Shown in pieces: positions 56,024 to 64,000 of a stretch of DNA of 64,000 nt (position 1 is its first letter; each line of letters begins with the position of its first letter). The stretch covers positions 682,001-746,000 of the forward strand of contig NZ_CP127832.1 in the NCBI RefSeq assembly GCF_030389495.1, written 5' to 3'. The stretch comes from Ligilactobacillus cholophilus. GTDB lineage: Bacteria > Bacillota > Bacilli > Lactobacillales > Lactobacillaceae. The notes under the pieces are model-generated. The model searched no databases. It saw only the letters and a program-made list of their open reading frames with translations, and had not been told where the DNA came from. A program made the translations under genes and the position numbers.

Positions 56024-59000
56024 TTATTTATTGTTTTTTCCATCCATTTTATCTTTAATTGGATAAGTTAGACTAAGTAAACTTGGAATAATTGTTGGAA
56101 TAGCAAATACTAGAATTGTTAACCCAATAATTACAACTAACGCAACTTGAATTAAAGTTAATACTCCAGATGGCATCAAAGCAGCAAATGTACCACTTAA
56201 AATCAAAGCTGCCGAAACAACAACTGCTCCAATTTCAGTAGCTGCTTTAACTATTCTAACACCTGGTGTTGCTAACATTGAATCATATTCTTGATATTTC
56301 ATCATTAAGAAAATACTATAATCTACTCCTAAGGCAATTAACATAATAAAACTAAAGAATGGTGTATTCCATGTTAACATGCTTTGTCCTAGGAATGCTT
56401 TACTAATTAAATGTGTAATATCTAATGACATAATATATGTTAATAACAATGTACCTAGAATATAAAACGGCTGCAAGATAGAACGTGTAATAAACATTAA
56501 TGCAAGTAAAATTCCACTTAACATAATTATAGCTGTCCTAATGAAATCTTTAGATGCAATGTTTTTTGTATCATTGATATATGATGTTTGACCGCCAAGT
56601 GCAACTGTTGCTCCAGATAAAGAAGTACCCTTAATTGATTTATTCACTAAACTGTGAATATTATCAACTGTATTCATTGCACTTAATGAACTAGGATTTT
56701 CATCTAAAATAATTGTAAATTTAACTGCATGGTTATTTTCTGATAGATATGCATCTTCTGCTTTTTGATATTCTTTACTATTAAGTACGTCTTTTGGTAC
56801 ATAGTAAGAATCAGCTGCAGCGGAATTCTTTAATCCTTTAAGATAGCTATTAGCATCTCCTAATCCATCATTAATCTTGTCAGCACCATTACTTGCTGTT
56901 GAAAGTCCATTTTCTAATTTACCAACTTGACCAGCTAATCCATTAATTTGGCTATACATTTGACCTAATCCATTTGTCAAGGTTCCTTGGTTTTGTGCCA
57001 ATAATGATGCGCCTGAAGCAATTTGATTAGCTCCAGATTGTAATGCTGGTGTATTTGCTGCTAGTTGATTTGTTCCACTATTCAATGCAGAAATAGCATT
57101 CAACATTGTAGGCATTTGGCTTCTCATCGAACCAATTCCACCTGTTAATTGATTTGAACCATTTGCTAATTGTGAAATTGCGCTTGTTAATGTTGGCACT
57201 TGTGAACTTAATTGTCCTAATCCACCATTTAATGCATTTACGCCATTATTAATTTGTGTTGCTCCATCAGCAGCTTGTGATACAAGCTGTTGCATTTGTC
57301 CAGTTGCAGAGCTTAATTGATTTAATCCATCTGAAACTTTACGTGATCCATCAACTAATCCTTGTTGTCCTAATGCATCATTTATTTGTTTCAAACCATT
57401 TACAGCATTGTTTAACTTATCTAATGCTTCTAATGAACTATTATTTGCTTGTGTTTGTTTTGTAGCAAGTGTCTTAAGATTACTCATTTGATCACTTAAT
57501 GATTTCAATTCATTTAATTGTGAAGATAAATCATTGCCACTTGAAGAAACATTTTGCATATCATTTTGTAAGTTTTGTGCATTTGTAGTTGCATTTTCAA
57601 TGCTACCATTCAAACTACTCATCATATCAGCTTGTTTTTTTGATATTTGTTCTGATGTATTCTGCAAAGTTTTTCTTAATGCACTTTCCTGAGCATCAGT
57701 TAATTTTTGTCCACCATTTGAATTTACTGAATCAACAATATTATTAATATCTTGTTCAGATAATCCCTGAGTTGAATTTGCAGATGAAGCTGCGTTCTTT
57801 AGATCATTAAGCGAATTTTCTAAATTACTTGCATCTGTTTTAGCCTTATCGCTATTTGAAGATAAAACCTGTGCAGATTTTTGAATATTACTTAAATCAG
57901 GCGTTGACATATTATTTAGATTTTCCAACTGTTGATTTAATGCATTCAATCCATCTTTCAATTCATTAATTTTTGATGTATCAAAATTTTGACCTGCAAG
58001 TTGATTTTGCATTTGGCTTAATCCATCCGCAATTTGGTTAGCTCCACTTTGTAATTGTGAAACACTAGAATTCAATTGGTTCATTTGCCCACTATTTTTA
58101 ACTTCGTTTAATTTTTGAGCTAATTGATTTGAACCATCTGCTAGTTTTTGTCCACCATTTGTTAGTGAACCAATGCCAGAGCTTAATGAACCTGTTTTAC
58201 TATTTAATGTATTCAATCCATTACTTAAAGTATTAGCACCATTATAAAGTGTATTTACACCATCTTTTAATCCACCTGTTGAACTAGCAAGTTGATTCAT
58301 ACCATTGTTTAACGTATATACTCCATTTGCATAAGTCAACATGCCGCTATCTAAAGCACTAGCACCGTTTGAAAGTGTATTTGCACCAGATTGAAGTTGT
58401 TTACTTCCATCATAAAGTTGTTTTGCACCATCAACACCTGATTGGACATTTGCATTTTTTAACTGATCATTTGCATCATTTAAACCATCACTAATTTGAG
58501 TTAACCCTTTACGAGCATCTTTTGTTCCATCTGTAACAGTTTTTAATTGATCATTTACGTAAAGTTCTTTTAACTTCGATCCACCAGGTTCTGTAACAGT
58601 TGCAACTGTTTTAACACCTTTAACGGCTCTAATTTGTTGAGCTAAGTCATCAATTTCTTTAAGGTCTTTTTCATTGTTCAAAGGATGATCAGTTTCAATA
58701 TACAATGTTGTAGGTTCTGCAGTTCCCTTTGAGAAGTGTTTCTCGACAACCTTAAAACCTTGTTTAGCAGGCACTGAATCATTCAATTCTACTAAAGTAT
58801 CATAATTTAATGGATTACCCTTTGAAAAGAAAAATGGTAATGTACATAACAGCGTTACTAATAATCCAATAAATGGCATTTTAACCATTGTTTTTGAAAT
58901 GTTATGCCACATTTTATTTGACGAAGATCCATTAAATCTTTTAGTTGGCCAAAATATATGCTTTCCAAGTAAGGCCATAAAAAATGGATTCAATGTAAGT

Positions 59001-59971
59001 AATGCTAATAATAAAATCGCAACTGCAACTGCAACACCTACTGCAGAACGATAAATACTGAATTTAGCAAGTCCTAATGTAGAAAAACCAATTAATACAG
59101 AAGAACCACTAAAGAGAATTGTTTTACCAGCAATTTTCAACGAATTTCGTGTAGCCTGCAGCGGCGTCAGTCCTTTACTTAATTCTTCTTTAAATTGATC
59201 AAACATTAAAATATTATAGTCAGTCCCAATACCAAATAGAACAACAACCATAAACACTTGTGTGAAGTTTGATAATGGGAAGTTATATCGACTTGCAAGA
59301 TTCATTACTAAACTTAAAGAAATCAACATTGAAATTCCTACAGATAATAATGAAAAAATTGGTGTTAAAGGCGAGCGGAAAATAAATGCTAATACAATAA
59401 AAATAAAAACAATTGTAATCGCTTCTGTCTTCTTAATTCCTTGCTGAGTTTCATTAATGAAGTCATCATTTAATATATCGCTACCTGTAACATAAGTCTT
59501 TACTCCCGGTGTTTTTGCCCCTTTTGTAATTAACTCACGTGTTTTTGACACTGTGATTTTTTTATCAACATTTAATTGTAAAATTTCTGTTGTTTTATCT
59601 TTTGAAATCAACTGCTCTTTTGTATATTTATTTTCGTTTGGAGCAGTCATTGATTTAATATGATACTTTTTCTTCTGCTTATTTAATGAGTTGATTGTAT
59701 CATCAATATTTTCTTTTTGTGATTTAGTAAGTTTTTTATCACCGTTATTAAATACCACAACAACTTGTCGTGTATTACTTTCATGTCTTCCCCAATGATT
59801 TTGAATAGTATCAGCAACTTGACTTGTTGCTGAACTAGGTAATGTGATTTGCCCTTTCTCTCGAACCAATTTATTTATGTTCGGTAAGGCAATCAATGAA
59901 ACCACCAATAGTGCAAACCATATAATTGCTTGTACTATATAACGTTTCTTGGAAGATTTATTTTCTTCCAT
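56024..59971 (-). CDS. MMPL-family (RND superfamily) transporter with large repeat domain
   Basis: The 1315-residue membrane protein has two halves with MMPL/RND features: TM1 (about 12-30), an extracytoplasmic loop, five helices (about 178-345, with GIGTDYNILMFDQFKEEL), and a C-terminal set (about 1135-1300, with ALGVDYSIFLMMKYQEYD). The two GxGTDYN/GVDYS motifs are the MMPL signature. In between, residues about 470-1085 form a very long region of repeats of the type LxxGAxxLxxGLxxL, as in YhgE/Pip proteins and predicted as a coiled coil. Substrate unknown; a divergent TetR gene suggests drug or lipid-like efflux. Confidence 0.9.
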   Translation of the reverse strand: MEENKSSKKRYIVQAIIWFALLVVSLIALPNINKLVREKGQITLPSSATSQVADTIQNHWGRHESNTRQVVVVFNNGDKKLTKSQKENIDDTINSLNKQKKKYHIKSMTAPNENKYTKEQLISKDKTTEILQLNVDKKITVSKTRELITKGAKTPGVKTYVTGSDILNDDFINETQQGIKKTEAITIVFIFIVLAFIFRSPLTPIFSLLSVGISMLISLSLVMNLASRYNFPLSNFTQVFMVVVLFGIGTDYNILMFDQFKEELSKGLTPLQATRNSLKIAGKTILFSGSSVLIGFSTLGLAKFSIYRSAVGVAVAVAILLLALLTLNPFFMALLGKHIFWPTKRFNGSSSNKMWHNISKTMVKMPFIGLLVTLLCTLPFFFSKGNPLNYDTLVELNDSVPAKQGFKVVEKHFSKGTAEPTTLYIETDHPLNNEKDLKEIDDLAQQIRAVKGVKTVATVTEPGGSKLKELYVNDQLKTVTDGTKDARKGLTQISDGLNDANDQLKNANVQSGVDGAKQLYDGSKQLQSGANTLSNGASALDSGMLTYANGVYTLNNGMNQLASSTGGLKDGVNTLYNGANTLSNGLNTLNSKTGSLSSGIGSLTNGGQKLADGSNQLAQKLNEVKNSGQMNQLNSSVSQLQSGANQIADGLSQMQNQLAGQNFDTSKINELKDGLNALNQQLENLNNMSTPDLSNIQKSAQVLSSNSDKAKTDASNLENSLNDLKNAASSANSTQGLSEQDINNIVDSVNSNGGQKLTDAQESALRKTLQNTSEQISKKQADMMSSLNGSIENATTNAQNLQNDMQNVSSSGNDLSSQLNELKSLSDQMSNLKTLATKQTQANNSSLEALDKLNNAVNGLKQINDALGQQGLVDGSRKVSDGLNQLSSATGQMQQLVSQAADGATQINNGVNALNGGLGQLSSQVPTLTSAISQLANGSNQLTGGIGSMRSQMPTMLNAISALNSGTNQLAANTPALQSGANQIASGASLLAQNQGTLTNGLGQMYSQINGLAGQVGKLENGLSTASNGADKINDGLGDANSYLKGLKNSAAADSYYVPKDVLNSKEYQKAEDAYLSENNHAVKFTIILDENPSSLSAMNTVDNIHSLVNKSIKGTSLSGATVALGGQTSYINDTKNIASKDFIRTAIIMLSGILLALMFITRSILQPFYILGTLLLTYIMSLDITHLISKAFLGQSMLTWNTPFFSFIMLIALGVDYSIFLMMKYQEYDSMLATPGVRIVKAATEIGAVVVSAALILSGTFAALMPSGVLTLIQVALVVIIGLTILVFAIPTIIPSLLSLTYPIKDKMDGKNNK

Positions 59972-60114
59972 TATGATTCCCTCTTTCTAATTTAAAATTA
60001 AATAGACACTGTGTTGCTTTCACTTTAATATAATATATCGTATTTTTTATTTGAAAACAATCATCAATTTATTTAATTATGTTGATTCTAATATAAATTT
60101 ATGTTTAATTAAAT

Positions 60115-60143
60115 TTGTATTTTACTTTAAATCGTTTGATAAT
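60115..60143 (+). promoter_or_regulatory. Promoter of the TetR regulator gene
   Basis: TTGTAT (60115-60120) and GATAAT (60138-60143) are 17 bases apart and 33 bases before the ATG. A small inverted repeat ACACtGTGT (60006-60014) nearer the MMPL gene could be part of an operator. Confidence 0.6.
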
Positions 60144-60176
60144 ATATTACTGAATAATACTATAAGGAGTAAAAAA

Positions 60177-60815
60177 ATGGCTATTCATAAAAAAATCGTT
60201 ACTACAGATAAAAAAATTAAAGCTGCATTTATTAATTTAGTAAATGAAAAGGGATTAAATCATGTTACGGTAAAGGATATTACTGAAACTGCAAATATAA
60301 ATCGTAGTACATTTTATAAACATTTCATTGATAAACCTGATTTAATAAATCATTATGAACAGCAATTTCTAAATCATGTTAATCACTCATTAAATTTTGA
60401 CAAATTAGAAAATACATTAAAAGAACATTCTAGAGAAGAAATTCAATTACGCTTATATTCAACCATTAATCAAATAATAGAATATATTTATGCTGATTTT
60501 GAATTGGCAAAGGCTTTAATTGGTCCAAATGGCGATCCATATTTTGAAGTAAAGATAAAGCGCATGTTAGACGACATTTTAAATCTTGATTTAGATTATA
60601 TTAAAGGAAATCATATGTTAAATAAATATATTCCCGATGATTATGCACATGAAATTGTGGTTTCAGAATTATTAAATATCATTAAACTTTGGTTATCTAA
60701 AACTAATCCTGAATCCCCACAAAAAATCGCTGAAATTATTATTAGGACACGATATCTAAGTCCTCATGATATTTTAGGTGTTAGTGAAATTGATGATAAT
60801 TCATTTCAAAAATAA
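60177..60815 (+). CDS. TetR/AcrR-family transcriptional regulator
   Basis: The 212-residue protein has the N-terminal TetR helix-turn-helix (AAFINLVNEKGLNHVTVKDITETANINRSTFYKHFIDKPDLINHY) and a helical ligand-binding domain. It is divergent from the MMPL transporter, the classic local repressor layout. The start at 60177 has AAGGAG 7 bases upstream. Ligand unknown. Confidence 0.92.
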   Translation: MAIHKKIVTTDKKIKAAFINLVNEKGLNHVTVKDITETANINRSTFYKHFIDKPDLINHYEQQFLNHVNHSLNFDKLENTLKEHSREEIQLRLYSTINQIIEYIYADFELAKALIGPNGDPYFEVKIKRMLDDILNLDLDYIKGNHMLNKYIPDDYAHEIVVSELLNIIKLWLSKTNPESPQKIAEIIIRTRYLSPHDILGVSEIDDNSFQK

Positions 60816-60848
60816 AAAAAAGCCATGTCATTGACATGGCTTTTTTTA
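60814..60848. terminator. Bidirectional terminator between tetR-type gene and tig
   Basis: The arms AAAAAAAGCCATGTCA and TGACATGGCTTTTTTT form a perfect hairpin with a 2-base loop, flanked by A- and T-rich sequence, between convergent genes. Confidence 0.95.
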
Positions 60849-60852
60849 AGAA

Positions 60853-62166
60853 TTATTTACTTTCTTTTTTCTTTGTTTTTGATACAGGTTTTGCTGAATC
60901 AGTCATTTCATCAACAACTTTACGCATTGCAATATCATGTTTTAACATATCTGTTGATAAAGCAGCACGAACAGCTTTTTCATCCATACCATATTGCTTA
61001 GCTAAATCTTTGATTTCGTCGTTGATTTCATCATCTGTAACTTCAGGGTTTTCCTTATTTACAATAGCTTCAAGAACAAGGTTAGTCTTTACTCGTTCTT
61101 CAGAACCTTCACGGAATTGCTTACGTAAATCTTCTTCTGAAGTACCTGTTAACTTAAAGTACATTTGTGGATCGATTCCTTGTTGTTGCATACCACCGAA
61201 GTATTGATCCATTTGACGTTGTACGTCATCTTCAATCATAACTTCTGGGATGTCACCAATTGTAGCATTTTCTACTGCTTCTGAAATTGCTTCTTCTTGA
61301 ATTGCATTCTTGGCAGCAGCTTCTTTTTGTTCTTTAATTTGTTCTTTGATCTTTGCTTTTAATTCAGTCAATGTATCAACATCATCATCAATATCTTTAG
61401 CAAAATCATCATCTAATTCTGGAAGTTCTTTTTGTTTAACTTCGTGAATCTTAACATCAAAAATAGCATCTTTGCCAGCTAATTCTTTTGCTTGGTAATC
61501 TTCTGGGAATGTTACCTTGACTTCAACGTCATCATCTGCTTTGTGACCAATTAATTGATCTTCAAAGCCAGGAATGAATGTATTTGAGCCTAATTCTAAT
61601 GAATAGTTTTGTGACTTGCCACCATCAAAAGCTTTACCATCAACTTTACCTTCAAAGTCAATTACAACTGTATCGCCTTTTTCAGCAGGTTCGTCTTCTT
61701 TTAAAACTAATTCAGCTTGTTGTTGACGACGACGTTCTAATTCTGCATCAACTTCTTTTGCAGTTACACGTGTAGAGTGTTTTTCAACTTCAAGTCCTTT
61801 ATATTCACCTAATTTAACTTCAGGTTCAACAGTAACCATAGCTGATAAAACCCATTCTGAACCCTTTTCCATTGATTCAACATTAATTTCAGGTTGACCA
61901 ACTGGCTTAATTTTTGATTCAGATACAGCATTTGCATATGCTTCAGGTAATAAAGCATTTAAAGCATCTTGATATAATGCTTCTTCGCCATACATTTTGT
62001 TAAATATTTGGCGAGGAACCTTTCCTTTACGGAAACCTGGAACATTCAATGATTTTTTCACTTTGTTAAAAGCAATGTCCAAGCCTTCCTTAATTTTATC
62101 TGGTTGGATTTTGAAGGTTAATTTACCGTTATTTTTGCCTTCTTCTTTTTCCCACTTAACAGACAT
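60853..62166 (-). CDS. tig: Trigger factor (ribosome-associated chaperone)
   Basis: Trigger factor folds nascent chains at the exit tunnel. The 437-residue protein has the ribosome-binding signature [11 protein letters not shown] near residue 45, the FKBP-type peptidyl-prolyl isomerase domain ([30 protein letters not shown], about 160-240) and a helical C-terminal chaperone domain ending in a basic tail. It lies 165 bases after tuf and has GGAGGG upstream. Confidence 0.97.
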   Translation of the reverse strand: MSVKWEKEEGKNNGKLTFKIQPDKIKEGLDIAFNKVKKSLNVPGFRKGKVPRQIFNKMYGEEALYQDALNALLPEAYANAVSESKIKPVGQPEINVESMEKGSEWVLSAMVTVEPEVKLGEYKGLEVEKHSTRVTAKEVDAELERRRQQQAELVLKEDEPAEKGDTVVIDFEGKVDGKAFDGGKSQNYSLELGSNTFIPGFEDQLIGHKADDDVEVKVTFPEDYQAKELAGKDAIFDVKIHEVKQKELPELDDDFAKDIDDDVDTLTELKAKIKEQIKEQKEAAAKNAIQEEAISEAVENATIGDIPEVMIEDDVQRQMDQYFGGMQQQGIDPQMYFKLTGTSEEDLRKQFREGSEERVKTNLVLEAIVNKENPEVTDDEINDEIKDLAKQYGMDEKAVRAALSTDMLKHDIAMRKVVDEMTDSAKPVSKTKKKESK

Positions 62167-62280
62167 TTTATTCCCTCCGAACTATTAATTTTATACAATA
62201 AATAGCATCTGTATATTAATTAAGTTTACCTTACAAATCGTTAAAAGTAAATGAATTCTAATAAATTTTGATAATTTAAT

Positions 62281-62316
62281 AAAAAAAGAGCTTAAGTTAA
62301 ACTTAAGCTCTTTAAT
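62281..62316 (-). terminator. Intrinsic terminator after tuf
   Basis: The arms AAAGAGCTTAAGTT and AACTTAAGCTCTTT form a perfect hairpin; on the minus strand a U-run follows, separating tuf from tig. Confidence 0.93.
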
Positions 62317-62331
62317 ATACAATTATTTGAA

Positions 62332-63519
62332 TTAGTCAAGGATGTCTGAAACAACACCGGCACCAACTGTACGTCCACCTTCACGAACTGTGAATTTAAG
62401 ACCTTTTTCAATAGCAACTGGTGCAATTAATTCTACTGTAAATGTAACGTTATCACCAGGCATAACCATTTCTACACCTTCTGGTAATTCGATAACACCT
62501 GTAACGTCAGTTGTGTGGAAGTAGAATTGAGGACGGTAGTTTGAGAAGAATGGTGTGTGACGTCCACCTTCTTCTTTAGTTAAGACATAAACTTCACCCT
62601 TGAACTTCTTGTGAGTTTGGATTGAACCTGGCTTAGCTAAAACTTGTCCACGTTCTACTTGATCACGGTTTACACCACGAAGTAAAGCACCGATGTTATC
62701 TCCAGCTTCACCTTGGTCAAGTGTCTTACGGAACATTTCTACACCTGTAATTGTTGTCTTAAGAACTTCATCCTTCAAACCAACAATTTCAACTTCGTCA
62801 CCAACTGAAACTGTACCACGGTCAACACGACCTGAAGCAACAGTACCACGACCTGTGATTGTAAATACATCTTCAACAGGCATTAAGAATGGCTTATCTG
62901 TTGGACGTTCTGGTGTTGGAATGTATTCGTCGATTGTATCCATTAATTTCATGATTTGAGCTTCTGCATCTTTATCGCCTTCCAATGCCTTCAAAGCTGA
63001 ACCACGAATTACAGGAATATCGTCACCAGGGAAGTCGTATTCACTTAATAAGTCACGAACTTCCATTTCAACTAAGTCTAATAATTCATCATCATCAACT
63101 AAGTCAGTCTTGTTTAAGAATACAACAATGTACTTAACACCAACTTGACGAGCAAGTAAGATGTGTTCACGTGTTTGTGGCATAGGACCATCTGTTGCAG
63201 CTACAACTAAGATAGCACCATCCATTTGAGCAGCACCTGTGATCATGTTCTTAACATAGTCAGCGTGTCCTGGAGCGTCGATGTGAGCGTAGTGACGCTT
63301 TTCTGTTTCATATTCAACGTGAGCTGTGTTAATTGTAATACCACGTTCACGTTCTTCTGGAGCAGCATCGATTGAAGCATAGTCTTCAGCTTGTGCTAAA
63401 CCTTTTTCAGCTAAAACTTTTGTAATAGCTGCTGTTAAAGTTGTTTTCCCGTGGTCAACGTGGCCGATTGTACCAATGTTAACGTGGGGCTTTGTTCTTT
63501 CGTAATGTTCTTTTGCCAT
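62332..63519 (-). CDS. tuf: Translation elongation factor Tu
   Basis: EF-Tu delivers aminoacyl-tRNA to the ribosome. The 395-residue protein starts [29 protein letters not shown] and has the G-domain motifs [13 protein letters not shown] and NKTDLVD, and ends [11 protein letters not shown]. The start is the ATG at 63519, 8 bases after AGGAGG. It has a promoter with a consensus -10. The longer reading upstream is not supported. Confidence 0.98.
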   Translation of the reverse strand: MAKEHYERTKPHVNIGTIGHVDHGKTTLTAAITKVLAEKGLAQAEDYASIDAAPEERERGITINTAHVEYETEKRHYAHIDAPGHADYVKNMITGAAQMDGAILVVAATDGPMPQTREHILLARQVGVKYIVVFLNKTDLVDDDELLDLVEMEVRDLLSEYDFPGDDIPVIRGSALKALEGDKDAEAQIMKLMDTIDEYIPTPERPTDKPFLMPVEDVFTITGRGTVASGRVDRGTVSVGDEVEIVGLKDEVLKTTITGVEMFRKTLDQGEAGDNIGALLRGVNRDQVERGQVLAKPGSIQTHKKFKGEVYVLTKEEGGRHTPFFSNYRPQFYFHTTDVTGVIELPEGVEMVMPGDNVTFTVELIAPVAIEKGLKFTVREGGRTVGAGVVSDILD

Positions 63520-63589
63520 TAATACGAACCTCCTGAATTTTTCCAAAGATATCCACAAAAAAATGTTTGTTGATATTCTTTTGAGTTTT

Positions 63590-63618
63590 ATTATACTACT
63601 TCTTTTAATTAAAACCAA
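63590..63618 (-). promoter_or_regulatory. Promoter of tuf
   Basis: On the minus strand TTGGTT (63618-63613) and TATAAT (63595-63590) are 17 bases apart, giving a leader of roughly 60 bases. Confidence 0.75.
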
Positions 63619-63712
63619 GTAATTAAACTAGTTTTTTATCTTAAAAGAAGAATCCTTGATTCATTATATAAGTGTATTAATCATTTGTAAATATAAAACT
63701 TGTAAATTTTTA

Positions 63713-64000
63713 TTAGAAATATCTTTTTTCAAATATTTTTTCAATTTTTTCAGCTAACTCTCTTTGTTTTCCATTTAAAAATTCATTTGGTGTAAAAATG
63801 ATTTTTATATATTCAGAAAAATCAAAATTACAACTTGTTAATAAAATTATGACTTTTAAAAATACTTCTGTAATTAGTTGATTTCTATTTTCATCAGTTA
63901 TATCTGGATATAATTCATCTATTTTCAATAGAATTTTACTTTTTAATTCTGTGGATTTTTTTATTTTTTTTAATTGATTTAAATCAAAATTCCTAATTTC
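63713..64000 (-). CDS. Unknown protein, C-terminal part (cut by window edge)
   Basis: The reading frame is open from the stop at 63713 to the window end, so the gene is truncated here. The visible 95 residues read EIRNFDLNQLKKIKKS at the left, then DITDENRNQLITEVFLKVIILLTSCNFDFSEYIKIIF and end with EKIEKIFEKRYF. It is mostly helical and lysine-rich. A TTG at 63928 has no clear binding site, so the real start is probably beyond the window. I recognise no family. Confidence 0.6.
   Translation of the reverse strand, partial: EIRNFDLNQLKKIKKSTELKSKILLKIDELYPDITDENRNQLITEVFLKVIILLTSCNFDFSEYIKIIFTPNEFLNGKQRELAEKIEKIFEKRYF

Noticed and set aside
57256-57465. Plus-strand frame within the MMPL repeats
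   Set aside because: It is a by-product of the repetitive, Leu/Asn-rich codons on the other strand.
56491-59000. Repeats in the MMPL gene as DNA repeats or CRISPR-like array
   Set aside because: The repetition is in the amino-acid pattern with irregular DNA; it lacks regular repeat and spacer lengths.
60006-60014. ACACtGTGT as a definite TetR operator
   Set aside because: Only 4 bp per arm and not duplicated; too weak to claim on sequence alone.
62342-62959. Plus-strand frames over tuf
   Set aside because: Antisense shadows of highly biased tuf codons.

Overview
The window looks like a chromosomal segment of a low-GC Gram-positive bacterium, most likely a member of the Lactobacillaceae. 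Four things point there: a strongly A/T-rich sequence with frequent TTG and GTG starts after strong AGGAGG-type ribosome binding sites; gene orders shared with Bacillus and lactobacilli (rlmL-like/ypsC-rnpB-gpsB-ypsA-recU-pbp1A; dnaD-asnS-ypmB-dinG; efp-yqhY-nusB-folD-xseA-xseB-ispA-tlyA-recN; rplU-prp-rpmA; tuf-tig...clpX); a complete mevalonate route instead of the DXP route; and an L27 precursor with its Prp protease. The species cannot be named from the sequence alone. No insertion sequence, prophage, CRISPR array or plasmid-type gene was seen, so this is mostly core genome with a few accessory or lineage-specific insertions.

Layout. 1-4594: pyrimidine operon pyrR-pyrB-pyrC-carA-carB (carB cut by the window edge), with two PyrR-dependent attenuators and a promoter inside the end of the upstream rluD-type gene. 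4575-8959: lspA-rluD pair, an EbsA-like membrane protein, an rRNA methyltransferase, RNase P RNA, gpsB and ypsA. 9039-13163 (plus strand): recU, a class A penicillin-binding protein and a protein resembling the bacterial archaeo-eukaryotic release factor (baeRF) families. 13209-18678 (minus): dnaD, asnS, ypmB, dinG. 18827-22956 (plus): mevalonate kinase, diphosphomevalonate decarboxylase, phosphomevalonate kinase and type 2 IPP isomerase, behind a promoter with a perfect inverted repeat between -35 and -10. 22997-30552: mixed accessory genes (RsmF-like methylase with a hairpin between Shine-Dalgarno and start, an orphan FtsX/MacB-like membrane protein, hydrolases, a tautomerase, a C69 dipeptidase, a degenerate metallo-beta-lactamase-fold protein, a DUF1883 protein).

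30651-35797: tsf and rpsB separated by an intrinsic terminator, GIY-YIG protein and TrmN6, PlsC, YneF, DUF896 protein and lexA with its LexA box. 35829-45390: the recN-to-rplU housekeeping block, lacking argR at its usual place. 45498-45679: divergent promoters for rplU (with a leader RNA) and a tRNA-Arg(TCT). 45768-49381: a three-gene unknown operon and mvaS. 49507-55857: acyP, yidC, an ArlRS-like two-component system, gnd, clpX. 56024-60815: a 1315-residue MMPL transporter and a divergent TetR regulator inserted between clpX and tig. 60853-64000: tig, tuf and one truncated unknown gene.

Connections. mvaS, the mevalonate cluster and ispA together give most of the route from HMG-CoA to farnesyl diphosphate, which feeds the undecaprenyl carrier used by the peptidoglycan enzymes (PBP1A) also in the window. 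GpsB, PBP1A, LspA and YidC form a cell-envelope theme. RecU, DinG, DnaD, RecN, XseAB and LexA form a DNA replication and repair theme. The least explained parts are the three-gene operon 45768-48109, the baeRF-like gene, the 28991-30552 cluster and the hairpin-spaced ribosome binding site at 24377-24411.
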